DNA from: Fluviicola sp.
Lineage (GTDB): Bacteria > Bacteroidota > Bacteroidia > Flavobacteriales_D > Crocinitomicaceae
Length of the DNA stretch: 64,000 bases
Direction of reading: 5' to 3'
Assembly: GCF_039596395.1 (NCBI RefSeq)
Contig: NZ_JBCNJT010000004.1
Span: 186,001 to 250,000, forward strand
Under the pieces are notes generated by a model, which saw nothing but the letters and a program-made list of their open reading frames with translations, was not told where the DNA came from and searched no databases. Made by a program: the position numbers and the translations under genes. Each line of letters starts with the position of its first letter. Position 1 is the stretch's first letter. Below, in pieces: positions 41,654 to 50,200 of the stretch.

Positions 41654-42604
41654 ATGAAAAAAATCTACATTGCTGCGGCATTGCTATTATCCGGTAATGC
41701 GCTTTTTGCCCAAAGTTTTTCCCGTACAGACGTTGGTTACACACCAGGTGACAACTATACGATGTATGTTTCCGACTACGTAAACCCTGGAACTACCGGA
41801 ACAGGTGTAACATGGGATTTGTCCACAATGACAAATAACAGCCAGGTTACAGTAGCTACAACGGCAAACTCAGGAGGAACTTTCCCGACTGCAAACGTAA
41901 AATTGACTCAATCAAACGGCGGAGCTATTTACTACAACGTTTCAAGTACTAAAATGGAAGTGGTAGGAATCGATGCAAACGGAACAATATTTACTTATTC
42001 CAATCCTGCAACATACCTACAGTTCCCGGTGAATACCACTTATAACTTCACGGATGCTGCGGCAGCTACTTTCACGGTAAGCGGGTTTGCATTCAACCGT
42101 ACAACAAACACCCAGTCCGAATATTCAGGTACAGGAACACTGATCACTCCGGCAGGAACGTTCACAAACGTAATCCGTGTGAAGTCTACTCAAACAAATA
42201 CAGATACATATGCCGGAGGAACAATCAATTCATCTGTGATTGCATTTAACTGGTACAAAGCAGGTGTTACTCACGAATTGGCAAACGTTTCCAACGTTAC
42301 AGGATCATCTACTTCCCAGTCGGCTTATTACACAAGCGTACCTGCAAACCTTGGTTTGGAAGAAAGCGAATTGATCAATTTGTTGATGTTCCCGAACCCA
42401 ACAAACGGTACGATCGTTGTCAACTCCGATGAGGTAATCTCTAAAATCGAGGTGTACCAATTGTCCGGTGAATTGGCAATGGAGCAAACAGTAAACGACA
42501 ATTCTTCAGAAGTAAACCTTTCCGAATTGAACTCAGGAATGTACCTGGTGAAAGTTTACGGAAACAACGGTGCAGTTTCTGTTAAGCGCATTTCAAAGAA
42601 CTAA
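41654..42604 (+). CDS. T9SS type A cargo protein
   Basis: This 316-residue exported protein has a signal peptide (IYIAAALLLSGNALFAQ), a central beta-rich part of about 220 residues, and a C-terminal type A sorting domain: LMFPNPTNGTIVVNSDEVIS, then IEVYQLSGELAMEQTV and LNSGMYLVKVYG ending in KRISKN. The sorting domain directs export through the type IX secretion system and cleavage or attachment at the cell surface. The central part has no catalytic motif that I recognise (YNFTDAAAATFTVSGFAFNR, TNVIRVKSTQTNTDTYAGGT). It stands alone and is followed by a strong terminator. Confidence 0.9.
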   Translation: MKKIYIAAALLLSGNALFAQSFSRTDVGYTPGDNYTMYVSDYVNPGTTGTGVTWDLSTMTNNSQVTVATTANSGGTFPTANVKLTQSNGGAIYYNVSSTKMEVVGIDANGTIFTYSNPATYLQFPVNTTYNFTDAAAATFTVSGFAFNRTTNTQSEYSGTGTLITPAGTFTNVIRVKSTQTNTDTYAGGTINSSVIAFNWYKAGVTHELANVSNVTGSSTSQSAYYTSVPANLGLEESELINLLMFPNPTNGTIVVNSDEVISKIEVYQLSGELAMEQTVNDNSSEVNLSELNSGMYLVKVYGNNGAVSVKRISKN

Positions 42605-42624
42605 TCGGTTCTGAAAACATAGAG

Positions 42625-42659
42625 AAATCCCTTTCGCTGCGGTGGAAGGGATTTTTTTA
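42625..42659 (+). terminator. Terminator after the T9SS cargo gene
   Basis: AAATCCCTT and AAGGGATTT arms enclose a short GC-containing loop and are followed by a T7 run at 42652-42658. It lies 20 bases after the stop at 42604. Confidence 0.75.
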
Positions 42660-42926
42660 TTTCCAATGGTCGGAACAGGCAAGCACGGAAGTAAACGGAG
42701 GTTTCCATAAAAAACGCTCACTTATTCCCATTCCGTTCAGCCATTCCATAAATTCTTTTATTCTTCACGCTTTCATTTTTTACTTCTCACATAATCACTT
42801 TTTACATTTTCACTTTTACATTTTGCATTTTCATTTAACCTTTCCTAACAAAACCTTATTCCGGAACGGATCACCTTTTTCAATTTTGTTTCCTATTTTT
42901 GTTAAAGAACATAAAAAATAACTGTT
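42660..42926. other. Gene-free stretch before sod
   Basis: The full gap is 42605-42926 (322 bp). After the terminator it contains C/T-rich low-complexity DNA (about 42750-42842, with TTTTCACTTTTACATTTTG-like repeats) and a -7 box at 42894. No small gene, tRNA or larger repeat was seen. Confidence 0.5.
42894..42901 (+). promoter_or_regulatory. -7 box upstream of the superoxide dismutase gene
   Basis: TATTTTTG is a full TAnnTTTG match, 25 bases before the ATG at 42927. No TTG was found at the usual -33 distance. Confidence 0.4.
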
Positions 42927-43529
42927 ATGGCATTTGAATTACCAAAATTAGCATACGCATACGATGCATTAGAGCCACACATTGACGCTCGCACCATGGA
43001 GATCCATTATACAAAACATCACCAGGCATACGCAACAAACCTGAACAATGCGATTGCAGGAACGGATTTGGAAGGGAAATCAATCGAGTATATCTTACAA
43101 AATTGCAAAGACAAGCCGGCTGTTCGCAACAATGGAGGTGGTTACTGGAACCACAACCTGTTCTGGGAAATCATGGCACCGAATGCAGGAGGAACTCCAA
43201 CAGGAGAGTTGGCTCAGGCAATCAACGATGCGTTCGGAACATTCGAGCACTTCAAAGATGAGTTCGCAAAAGCTGCAACAACACGTTTCGGTTCAGGATG
43301 GGCCTGGTTGTGTGTAGAAGGAGGAAAACTGGTAATCTGCTCCACTCCAAACCAGGACAACCCGGTAATGGGAGAAGGATGTAAAGGAACACCGATTTTA
43401 GGATTGGACGTTTGGGAACATGCTTACTACCTGCATTACCAAAACCGTCGCCCGGATTACATCAACGCATTCTTTAATGTAGTAAACTGGGAAGCTGTTG
43501 CGAAAAAATACGCAGAAGCAAAGAAGTAA
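42927..43529 (+). CDS. Superoxide dismutase, Fe/Mn type
   Basis: The enzyme converts superoxide to oxygen and hydrogen peroxide. It is a cytoplasmic protein of 200 residues, with no signal peptide. The metal ligands are His27 ([12 protein letters not shown]), His near 75 ([14 protein letters not shown]), and Asp and His in [20 protein letters not shown]. The protein has the Fe/Mn alpha-hairpin N-terminus and a [14 protein letters not shown] signature. Fe versus Mn use cannot be fixed by these motifs, although [11 protein letters not shown] is common in Mn and cambialistic forms. It is a single-gene unit and is followed by a palindromic repeat of the dispersed set. Confidence 0.95.
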   Translation: MAFELPKLAYAYDALEPHIDARTMEIHYTKHHQAYATNLNNAIAGTDLEGKSIEYILQNCKDKPAVRNNGGGYWNHNLFWEIMAPNAGGTPTGELAQAINDAFGTFEHFKDEFAKAATTRFGSGWAWLCVEGGKLVICSTPNQDNPVMGEGCKGTPILGLDVWEHAYYLHYQNRRPDYINAFFNVVNWEAVAKKYAEAKK

Positions 43530-43547
43530 TAAATCTGTCAAAGAAAA

Positions 43548-43575
43548 GTAGGGGCGTAAAATTTTACGCCCCTAC
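43548..43575. repeat. 28-bp perfect palindrome, copy 2 of 3
   Basis: Half-site GTAGGGGCGTAAAA is followed directly by its exact reverse complement, then T5. It differs from copy 1 (874-901) by one base in each arm (GGGG versus GGGC), in a complementary way that keeps the stem perfect. It sits 18 bp after the superoxide dismutase stop and before the convergent secreted-protein gene. Confidence 0.85.
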
Positions 43576-43581
43576 TTTTTT

Positions 43582-43938
43582 CTAATCCTTCGACAGGACA
43601 ATCGTCGTAATAATCCCTCCGCTCAAGGTCGTTTGGGTCGACAATCCATCCACTTCAAATCCTTCCTTTTTCCATTTGTCCAGTTCCTTCTGGATAATCA
43701 CGCTGTTATTAGCGGCACCGTCATAAGTTTTCGCATCGATTTCCGCCAATTCCGTCGATTTGAAAGATCCGTCAGGGGAAGTTACCGTCATGCGGGATGA
43801 TCTTCCTCCTCCCAATGGAGGCAATTCAAAAGCCCTGATCAGAACCGTTTGGGATGTTTTTTCCTGGGCCATTCCCTGGCTTGTTCCCAGTAATAAGCAT
43901 ACAGACAATGTTAGCAGTAAACGCCTGGTGTGTTTCAT
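43582..43938 (-). CDS. Small secreted protein of unknown function
   Basis: This 118-residue protein has a clear signal peptide (RLLLTLSVCLLLGTSQGMAQ). The mature part of about 95 residues has no known domain. It contains TVLIRAFELPPLGGG, a short S/R turn, and a C-terminal segment ending in GIITTIVLSKD. No Cys or metal site is visible. It would be periplasmic or secreted. It is convergent with the superoxide dismutase gene and is the last gene on its strand before a terminator of the next. Function is not recognised. Confidence 0.75.
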   Translation of the reverse strand: MKHTRRLLLTLSVCLLLGTSQGMAQEKTSQTVLIRAFELPPLGGGRSSRMTVTSPDGSFKSTELAEIDAKTYDGAANNSVIIQKELDKWKKEGFEVDGLSTQTTLSGGIITTIVLSKD

Positions 43939-43992
43939 AAGTTAAATTTTAAGATCGTTGATTTCGGGATTATTCCACAAGAATTATTCCAT

Positions 43993-44034
43993 AAAAAAGA
44001 AAGGCGCGGTTCAATCAACGACGCCTTTCTTTTT
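43993..44034 (-). terminator. Terminator of the choice-of-anchor-L gene
   Basis: AAAAAAGAAAGGCG at 43993-44006 pairs with CGCCTTTCTTTTT at 44022-44034. On the minus strand it lies 17 bases after the stop at 44052 and ends in a T-run. Confidence 0.75.
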
Positions 44035-44051
44035 GAACGTAAATAAACTAA

Positions 44052-45692
44052 CTATTGCTTCGTAACAACCAATCGTTTTGGCGCCGACTGGTCCATGCGA
44101 ACCAGGTAAACTCCTTGTTTCAAATTGCTGATATCGAAGCTCGTTTTCATTCCGCCGTTTGACGGATAAATCTCAGTAACCAATGCCCCGTCAATTGTCA
44201 GTATTTGGATCAACTTCACTTCTTTGTCCGAAGTAATTTCAACCAACTTATCTGCAGGGTTCGGAGCCATGCTCCAGTGTGTTTCCATGTATTCTTCCAA
44301 ACCTAAATAAGGCGTTCCGTTTGTCTCGATTCCGTTTGGCAGGATTGCATAATCTGCATCCAGTAAGATTCCACCAACCGGAACATCAAAGAATAAGGTA
44401 TCCGTATGTGGAATGTACGGAACATCTACTAGCAGGTAGTAAGAACCGTCGGTAACATGATCAATCGTATATGTACCATCAGAAGCCGTATAAGCAAAAC
44501 CTTTGGTTTCATGCGTCTGGGCATCTTTTAAAAGCATTAAAGCTCCTTCAAACGGAACGTTCAGTGATTTCAGGTAAGAAGTGTCCACAACGATCGTTCC
44601 CGAAACGCTTCCTGTGCCGCTTAATACATCCAGTGTATCCGCATTGATATTCGCATTGTTCAGGAAACAAGGCAAACCGATAGCATCTGCTCCTGTCCAG
44701 GTAGAACTGGTAGCAAAATAAAGCGGAACTGCTCCCGGGAATAAAACCGGATCAGGTGTGAAACGCACGTGGTACAATCCTGTCGGTAAACTGTCTGCCG
44801 TGTAAGTTCCGTTAGTCACGTTGACGGTTTCTACCGGGATTGCAACGATTGTATCCTGTACGAAATTGAATACTTCCAGGATTCCTTCAGCCGGCTGGCC
44901 GTTAACCGTCAAACTTCCCGAAATATCGTTGTTTGCCTCCTGTTCGTCCAAAAAGATTGCAGAATCGTAAATACCGTCTGAAACATCGGAAATCACCAAT
45001 TTGATATGATACGTACTTCCGACCTGTGCGAAAAACTTCGCCTGTAAAGGAACCGTATAAGCGTCGAATACAAAATTCGTGGAATTCAGTCCGCTGGCAT
45101 TGTCTACATAATACTGCGAATTGATGTACTGGTTGATGGAATTGATTTCCACCGGAACAGTTGTGCCCGGAACATTGGCAATGTTCACCGGCGGGCCTGC
45201 ATTTTCCGAAACCAGGAACAGGAAACGGTCTGTGTACTGCGTGTTGGAGAACTCCGGGTATTCTTCCGAAGCAAAGATGTAATTGAAACGGATGGTATCC
45301 GTAATGATAGGTGTGAAATCAAACTGAACGGAAATAGCATCAAAACTGCCTGTTCCGGTTGCTACATTCCCATACTGAATGATGTCATAATCTCCGGGCA
45401 TACTCATATCCACACTGGAAAAAGTAGAAGATGGAGCACTGGAAAGGTTCGGATAACCGGTCGACAGTACCAAACCACTGTTTACCCCTAAGGACATTCC
45501 GTTCTCAAAACGGGCAACTTGGTTTTGTGTTCCCTGGAGCGTAACATTGGTGACTCCCTGGCACTGAACACCGAAAATGTTCGTGATCAGTACTTCCAGG
45601 TCGGAAACACCGGAGTATATCAATTGGGAATTGGAAAAATTGGAATAAGTGAGAAGGAGAGCAAGTACAAAAGTTGTTTTCAATTGTTTCAT
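44052..45692 (-). CDS. Choice-of-anchor L protein with T9SS type A sorting domain
   Basis: From ATG 45692 (546 residues) this secreted protein begins with signal MKQLKTTFVLALLLTYSN and ends with a type A sorting domain (SMAPNPADKLVEITSDKEVK, then LKQGVYLVRMDQ). Residues about 20-250 form a choice-of-anchor L domain: LITNIFGVQCQGVTNVTLQG, GLVLSTGYPNLSSAPSSTFS, RFNYIFASEEYPEFSNTQYT and DSAIFLDEQEAN. Two carboxypeptidase-regulatory-like or SdrD B-type modules follow (about 260-340, then 360-450; TYTIDHVTDGSYYLLVDVPY). The surface location follows from the sorting domain; the binding partner is unknown. A longer start at 45728 lies within a 5' hairpin and is rejected. Confidence 0.9.
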   Translation of the reverse strand: MKQLKTTFVLALLLTYSNFSNSQLIYSGVSDLEVLITNIFGVQCQGVTNVTLQGTQNQVARFENGMSLGVNSGLVLSTGYPNLSSAPSSTFSSVDMSMPGDYDIIQYGNVATGTGSFDAISVQFDFTPIITDTIRFNYIFASEEYPEFSNTQYTDRFLFLVSENAGPPVNIANVPGTTVPVEINSINQYINSQYYVDNASGLNSTNFVFDAYTVPLQAKFFAQVGSTYHIKLVISDVSDGIYDSAIFLDEQEANNDISGSLTVNGQPAEGILEVFNFVQDTIVAIPVETVNVTNGTYTADSLPTGLYHVRFTPDPVLFPGAVPLYFATSSTWTGADAIGLPCFLNNANINADTLDVLSGTGSVSGTIVVDTSYLKSLNVPFEGALMLLKDAQTHETKGFAYTASDGTYTIDHVTDGSYYLLVDVPYIPHTDTLFFDVPVGGILLDADYAILPNGIETNGTPYLGLEEYMETHWSMAPNPADKLVEITSDKEVKLIQILTIDGALVTEIYPSNGGMKTSFDISNLKQGVYLVRMDQSAPKRLVVTKQ

Positions 45693-45704
45693 AGCGCGGG
45701 TTAT

Positions 45705-45741
45705 TTTCTTTCGGTAGGTAGACGCCATGTCCCGAAAGAAA
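45705..45741 (-). promoter_or_regulatory. Hairpin in the leader of the choice-of-anchor-L gene
   Basis: TTTCTTTCGG at 45705-45714 pairs exactly with CCGAAAGAAA at 45732-45741 across 17 bases. It is 12 bases upstream of ATG 45692 and encloses the alternative ATG at 45728. It might act as the end of a leader or control translation. Confidence 0.5.
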
Positions 45742-45774
45742 GTTGCACTAAGTTTTTTGGATCAACTGAAAAAA

Positions 45775-46020
45775 CTAGTTTACGGCTTCCACAGCAACGA
45801 TTTCAGGAGCAACTCTTTTTACTGCTTCTTCCAATCCTGCTTTAATCGTCATCACACTCATGGAGCAATCGCTGCAAGCTCCGAGTAATCTCACTTGAAC
45901 AACGCCCTCATCAGTAATATCAACTAATTCCATATCCCCTCCGTCAGCGTTCAGATGCGGTCTCAATTCACTTAACGAAAGGTTGATTTTATCAGTTAAT
46001 TCGGATTTATTTAACACCAT
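45775..46020 (-). CDS. NifU C-terminal-domain protein
   Basis: This 81-residue protein is a stand-alone NifU C-terminal domain. Such proteins carry or scaffold [4Fe-4S] clusters. The CxxC site is LLGACSDCSMSVMTIKAGLE (near residues 50-70), with HLNADGGDMELVDI before it, as in Nfu. It overlaps the upstream Mrp ATPase by 14 bases, so they are co-translated and likely share a role in iron-sulfur cluster assembly in the cytoplasm. The length matches other single-domain Nfu proteins. Confidence 0.93.
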   Translation of the reverse strand: MVLNKSELTDKINLSLSELRPHLNADGGDMELVDITDEGVVQVRLLGACSDCSMSVMTIKAGLEEAVKRVAPEIVAVEAVN

Positions 46021-47101
46021 CTTTTTGTGTTTTTATTGCTTTACGCGCTTTGAGCACGTTTACCTCGTCTACAAAGATACGCACTAATTCTTCAAATGCT
46101 AATGCCGTAGGCGTATTTTCCTGAAATACAGCAGGTCGGCCCGCGTCTCCGGATTCGCGCACCCCCTGAACCAATGGAATGTGCCCCAGGAATGTTTCGT
46201 TCATTCCGGCAGCCAGGTTTTTCACTCCGTCACGCCCGAAAATGTAGTATTTGTTTTCCGGTAATTCAGCCGGTGTAAACCAGGCCATGTTCTCCACCAA
46301 TCCAACGATCGGAACGTTGATCGTATCCAGTTTGAACATGTTCACTCCCTTACGCGCATCTGCCAAAGCCACTTCCTGCGGCGTGCTTACGATTACTACC
46401 CCGTCCAGTGGAACGGTTTGTACCAGGGAAAGATGAATATCACCCGTTCCCGGAGGAAGATCGATCAGTAAATAATCCAATTCGCCCCAGTAAGCATCCG
46501 TAAACAATTGTGTCATGGCTTTTGCTGCCATAGGCCCGCGCCAAACGATCGCCTCATCATTCTGGGAGAAGAATCCCATCGAAAGGATCTTGATCCCGTA
46601 ACTCATTACCGGGTTGATCATCGGTTTTCCGTCCACATCCAGCATGGTAGGGCGTTCACCGTTCACATCAAACATCGTCGGGATACTAGGCCCGTAAATA
46701 TCTGCATCCACAATTCCCACGCGGTATCCGGCTTTCGCCAATCCTCCGGCCAGGTTCGCAGTAACGGTAGATTTACCGACACCTCCTTTCCCGGAAGCAA
46801 CTGCAATGATATTCTTCACTTCAGGAAGGATCTTGCGGTGTGTATCGCGCGCCTCGGAAGGCATTCCTTTTACCATGCAGGTAATTTCGATATCGTCACC
46901 GAAAACACGCTTCAAATTGAACTCAACAGCTTCCTGCATGCGTTTTCTGGCATGCAAAGCCGGGTTCGAAACATAAATTGTCAGGGTAATTTTCGAACCT
47001 TCAATCTGCAGGTCTTCTACAAAATTGAGTGTTACGATATCTTTCTTTAGATCGGGCTCCAAAATGGTTCCCAATACTTCCAACACTGCTTCCTTGGTCA
47101 T
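46007..47101 (-). CDS. Mrp/ApbC/NBP35-type P-loop ATPase
   Basis: This cytoplasmic iron-sulfur cluster carrier has 364 residues from ATG 47101; a TTG 21 bases upstream lies at a -7 box and is rejected. An N-terminal MIP18/DUF59 domain (about 1-90) precedes the ATPase, which has IIAVASGKGGVGKSTVTANL (deviant Walker A), VGIVDADIYGPSIPTMF, DLPPGTGDIHLSL and VGLVENMAWFTPAELPENKY. The CxxC that often follows ENM is absent here (WFTPAELPENKY), so the usual cluster-bridging cysteines are missing. I believe this is normal in the phylum but could not check. The adjacent NifU gene supports a role in cluster transfer. Confidence 0.92.
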   Translation of the reverse strand: MTKEAVLEVLGTILEPDLKKDIVTLNFVEDLQIEGSKITLTIYVSNPALHARKRMQEAVEFNLKRVFGDDIEITCMVKGMPSEARDTHRKILPEVKNIIAVASGKGGVGKSTVTANLAGGLAKAGYRVGIVDADIYGPSIPTMFDVNGERPTMLDVDGKPMINPVMSYGIKILSMGFFSQNDEAIVWRGPMAAKAMTQLFTDAYWGELDYLLIDLPPGTGDIHLSLVQTVPLDGVVIVSTPQEVALADARKGVNMFKLDTINVPIVGLVENMAWFTPAELPENKYYIFGRDGVKNLAAGMNETFLGHIPLVQGVRESGDAGRPAVFQENTPTALAFEELVRIFVDEVNVLKARKAIKTQKDGVK

Positions 47102-47119
47102 GGTAATTTTTTTACACTG

Positions 47120-47127
47120 CAAAAATA
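47120..47127 (-). promoter_or_regulatory. -7 box for the Mrp ATPase gene
   Basis: On the minus strand this is TATTTTTG, a full TAnnTTTG match, 18 bases before ATG 47101. No TTG at -33 was found. It supports 47101 as the start. Confidence 0.4.
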
Positions 47128-47158
47128 GCTATTCGTTCCCGGAACTTCTCTTAAAAGC

Positions 47159-47192
47159 AAAAAAAATCCCGATCTATACGTAAGATCGGGAT
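47159..47192 (-). terminator. Terminator of the barrel-Ig gene
   Basis: ATCCCGATCT at 47166-47175 pairs with AGATCGGGAT at 47183-47192. On the minus strand it follows the stop at 47212 by 19 bases and is followed by a run of T. Confidence 0.8.
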
Positions 47193-47211
47193 CATCAGTT
47201 TTAAAATCGTA

Positions 47212-50200
47212 TTATGGTCTTCCGGCCGGTCTGGTCGGTCTGGTTGTCGGAGTTACAGTTCCCGGTCTGGTTGTTGTTGGCCTGGTCGGAGTGGTGGTTT
47301 TTCCATTATTCCCTCCGTTTCCGCCATTTCCGTTCCCGTTCTCATCATCAACCGTTCCGTTTGTTCCGCCATTCGGACCGCCGGAACCTTGTCCCGGATT
47401 GGATTCATCTGTTCCATCCGTATTGTTTCCGTGTCCGTTGTTTCCGTTTCCATTTCCGTTCGAACCGTTTGGATTCTCAACCGGACGAGATACATTAATC
47501 ACACACGATTTGGTATCGGATCCGCTCGCGTTGGTAGCTGTAACCACCAATGGAACCGACACGGTAGACAATGTTACATTCACCTGGAAAGAGAATGTCA
47601 ATACATTGCTTTCGATGCTTGAAGTAAAGGTCACGTTCTCTCCGTTGTATAAAATACTTACCTGGCTTGCATTTGCTACGTTTTGAACCGTTCCGGAAAT
47701 CACTGCTGTTCCTGGCAGGAAGGTAGCCGGACAACGAATCGGATTAGTAAATGCGATAACAGGAGCAGGAATGACTTCCGGAGTATTGTAAATCACGATC
47801 TTGGAATCAGTAGCCGTCCCACCGGGTGTAACAGCAGTTGCCACGATGATGTTTTGTCCAAGCACATAGGTTGCATTGAACTGGATTCCTCCGGTACCTG
47901 CATTGAAATTAAAGTTAGTCACCACACCGTTCAGCGTTACTGAAACCTGTGACGCAGAAGTAACACCTGTCGTCGCAATCATTACAGTTTGTGCAGACTG
48001 ATCTGTTTCCAAAGGTGACATGGAAGGACTTGTAATTTGAATGGTCGGAGCAGGAACAACCACTACTTCTTTTCTCACCACGTTGATCGACTTACTGTTC
48101 TCGCCGCATTTGTTTTTAGCAAGAATCACAAACGCATTTGCTCCCACTACCAGGTTTCGGTCCAAAGTCAGAACTCCTGTCTGCTGGTTGTAAACAAAAC
48201 CGATCACCTGCCCGTTTTGGGTCACTGTAATTTCCGACTGACTTTCCACGTTTGATACTGTTGCAGAAAGATTAAATCCATCCGAAGTCACTGCAGCATT
48301 ATTCGGAGAAGAACTTCCGGTAATAGTTACCACCGGAGGTTTGCACACGATGCGGGTAACTTTCCAGCTCACTTGTCTGGAACCACATTCATTCGTTACG
48401 ATGATATCGATCGTATGCTGGCCTTCTGTTAAAGTAGCATTCAATGTTACGGTATGAGAAGCTTCGTCGTAATTGAACGCAACAACTACTCCGTCAACCT
48501 TGCACTGGATCTGTGAAACCTGTGTTACATTGCTTACCGTTGCCGCTACCGAAGCGTATTCGCTTTCAGTAATCAGTTCTTCACGAACCGGTTTCAGGCG
48601 AACGATTTCCGGTGCAATACATGGTATTACTTTCGGCTTCATCACAACAACCGTTGTACTGGAAGATGTTCCGCATGCATTTGTGGATTTGATCTCAATG
48701 GAATTGGATCCTTCAATAAGTGTCAGTGCTTTTTCAAACAGGGAAGTTCCGGCATTGAACGTTCCGGCTGTTTGCAGGTTTCCGTTCAGGTAAACCTCAA
48801 TCTGGTTCACGGAAGTACTATTCGTTACACTCGCTTTTACCACAAATGCCGTTGTTTCAACCGTTGTATTCTGCATAGCAGGATTACTGAATGTAATAAC
48901 CGGTTTGTTACAAGGAATTTCAATACGCTTGTAAATCACCGAAGTTGAAGCTGTGTGGCTTCCGCCGGCATTTGTTCCGGTAATCTCGAAAATGTTGTTT
49001 CCTGCATTCAATGTGTGATTGAACGTCACTTCCAAAGTTGCCGGGTTGAATGTCCAGAAACCTGGGTTTACAATTACCCCGTCTTCTTTCACCACGATCT
49101 GAGACTGCATGGTCACATTCGTCACTTTTGCTCTTACTATGTAAGCCGGTGAAGAAACTGTTTGTCCCGGAGTTGCCGGATTGATAAAGCTCACCACCGG
49201 AGGCAGGATCACTTCGTCGCGCTTATAGATGATCTGAGTGGCATCCGATGAGGTTCCCGCACTGTTTGTTGCAGTAATATTCACGGTATTTGCACCCAAA
49301 ATCAAAGAAGCATTCATCGTCAGCACTTTTGTTGAAGTGGAATAAGTAAACCCTGAATAAGGTGCTCCGTTTACCAATACCTGGATCTGCTGTTGATTAT
49401 CCACATTCAATACGGTCGCTGCCACATTGCTATTCGGCACATTCACCGTTTGAGGGTTAGCAGCCGGGTAAGTAATGGTAACTACCGGAGGCAAAGTCGG
49501 ATTCGGTGCTCTGTAATTGATCACTGTTGTTTCAGCATCCGAACCGGCAGCATTCGTTGCAACAATTTCGATTACGTTTGCTCCGTTCACCAAACCGGTA
49601 GTGAATTCCATGATTTCACTGGAAGCCGTATAGATGAAGTTTGTAGAAACCTGGCCATTGATCTTTAATACGATCTGGCTTGCTGTGCTCACAAAACGAA
49701 CACGGGCTTTCACCAGGTAAGAAGCATTTAATGAGGTAGAAGGATTCAAACTCGGATCAATGAAAGAAACAACCGGAGGCTGAACCGAAACCGGTTTTCG
49801 GTAAATGATTGTTTGCGTTTCACTGTCAGTTCCGGCGCTGTTTGTTCCCGTAACGGTGATGATATTCGCACCTTCAATCAAAGTCACCGCAAAAGAAGCA
49901 TTGCTGTTCACAAACGTAAAGTTGGTAACATTTGCCCCGTTCACATTCACGTTCACCCCGCTTTGGCTGGTCACGTGAAGCACAGATGCGATTACATTCT
50001 GTATTCCCGCTGATGTCGTATAAGGATCTACATTCGGAGTTGTAAACTGAACCACCGGCGGTTGCACTGTTTCAGCCCGTTTGTAGATAATCGTTGTTTG
50101 TTTGGAATCTGTTCCGTCTGCATTCGTTCCGGTAACAGTTACCACATTTGCTCCCGGAACCAGGTTCAATGATTCGGTAACACCGTTTGAAGCAGCATTG

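Noticed and set aside
46508-47050. Plus-strand 180-codon frame opposite the Mrp ATPase
   Set aside because: It is antisense to a clear conserved gene, rich in His/Arg as expected of a shadow frame, and has no promoter.
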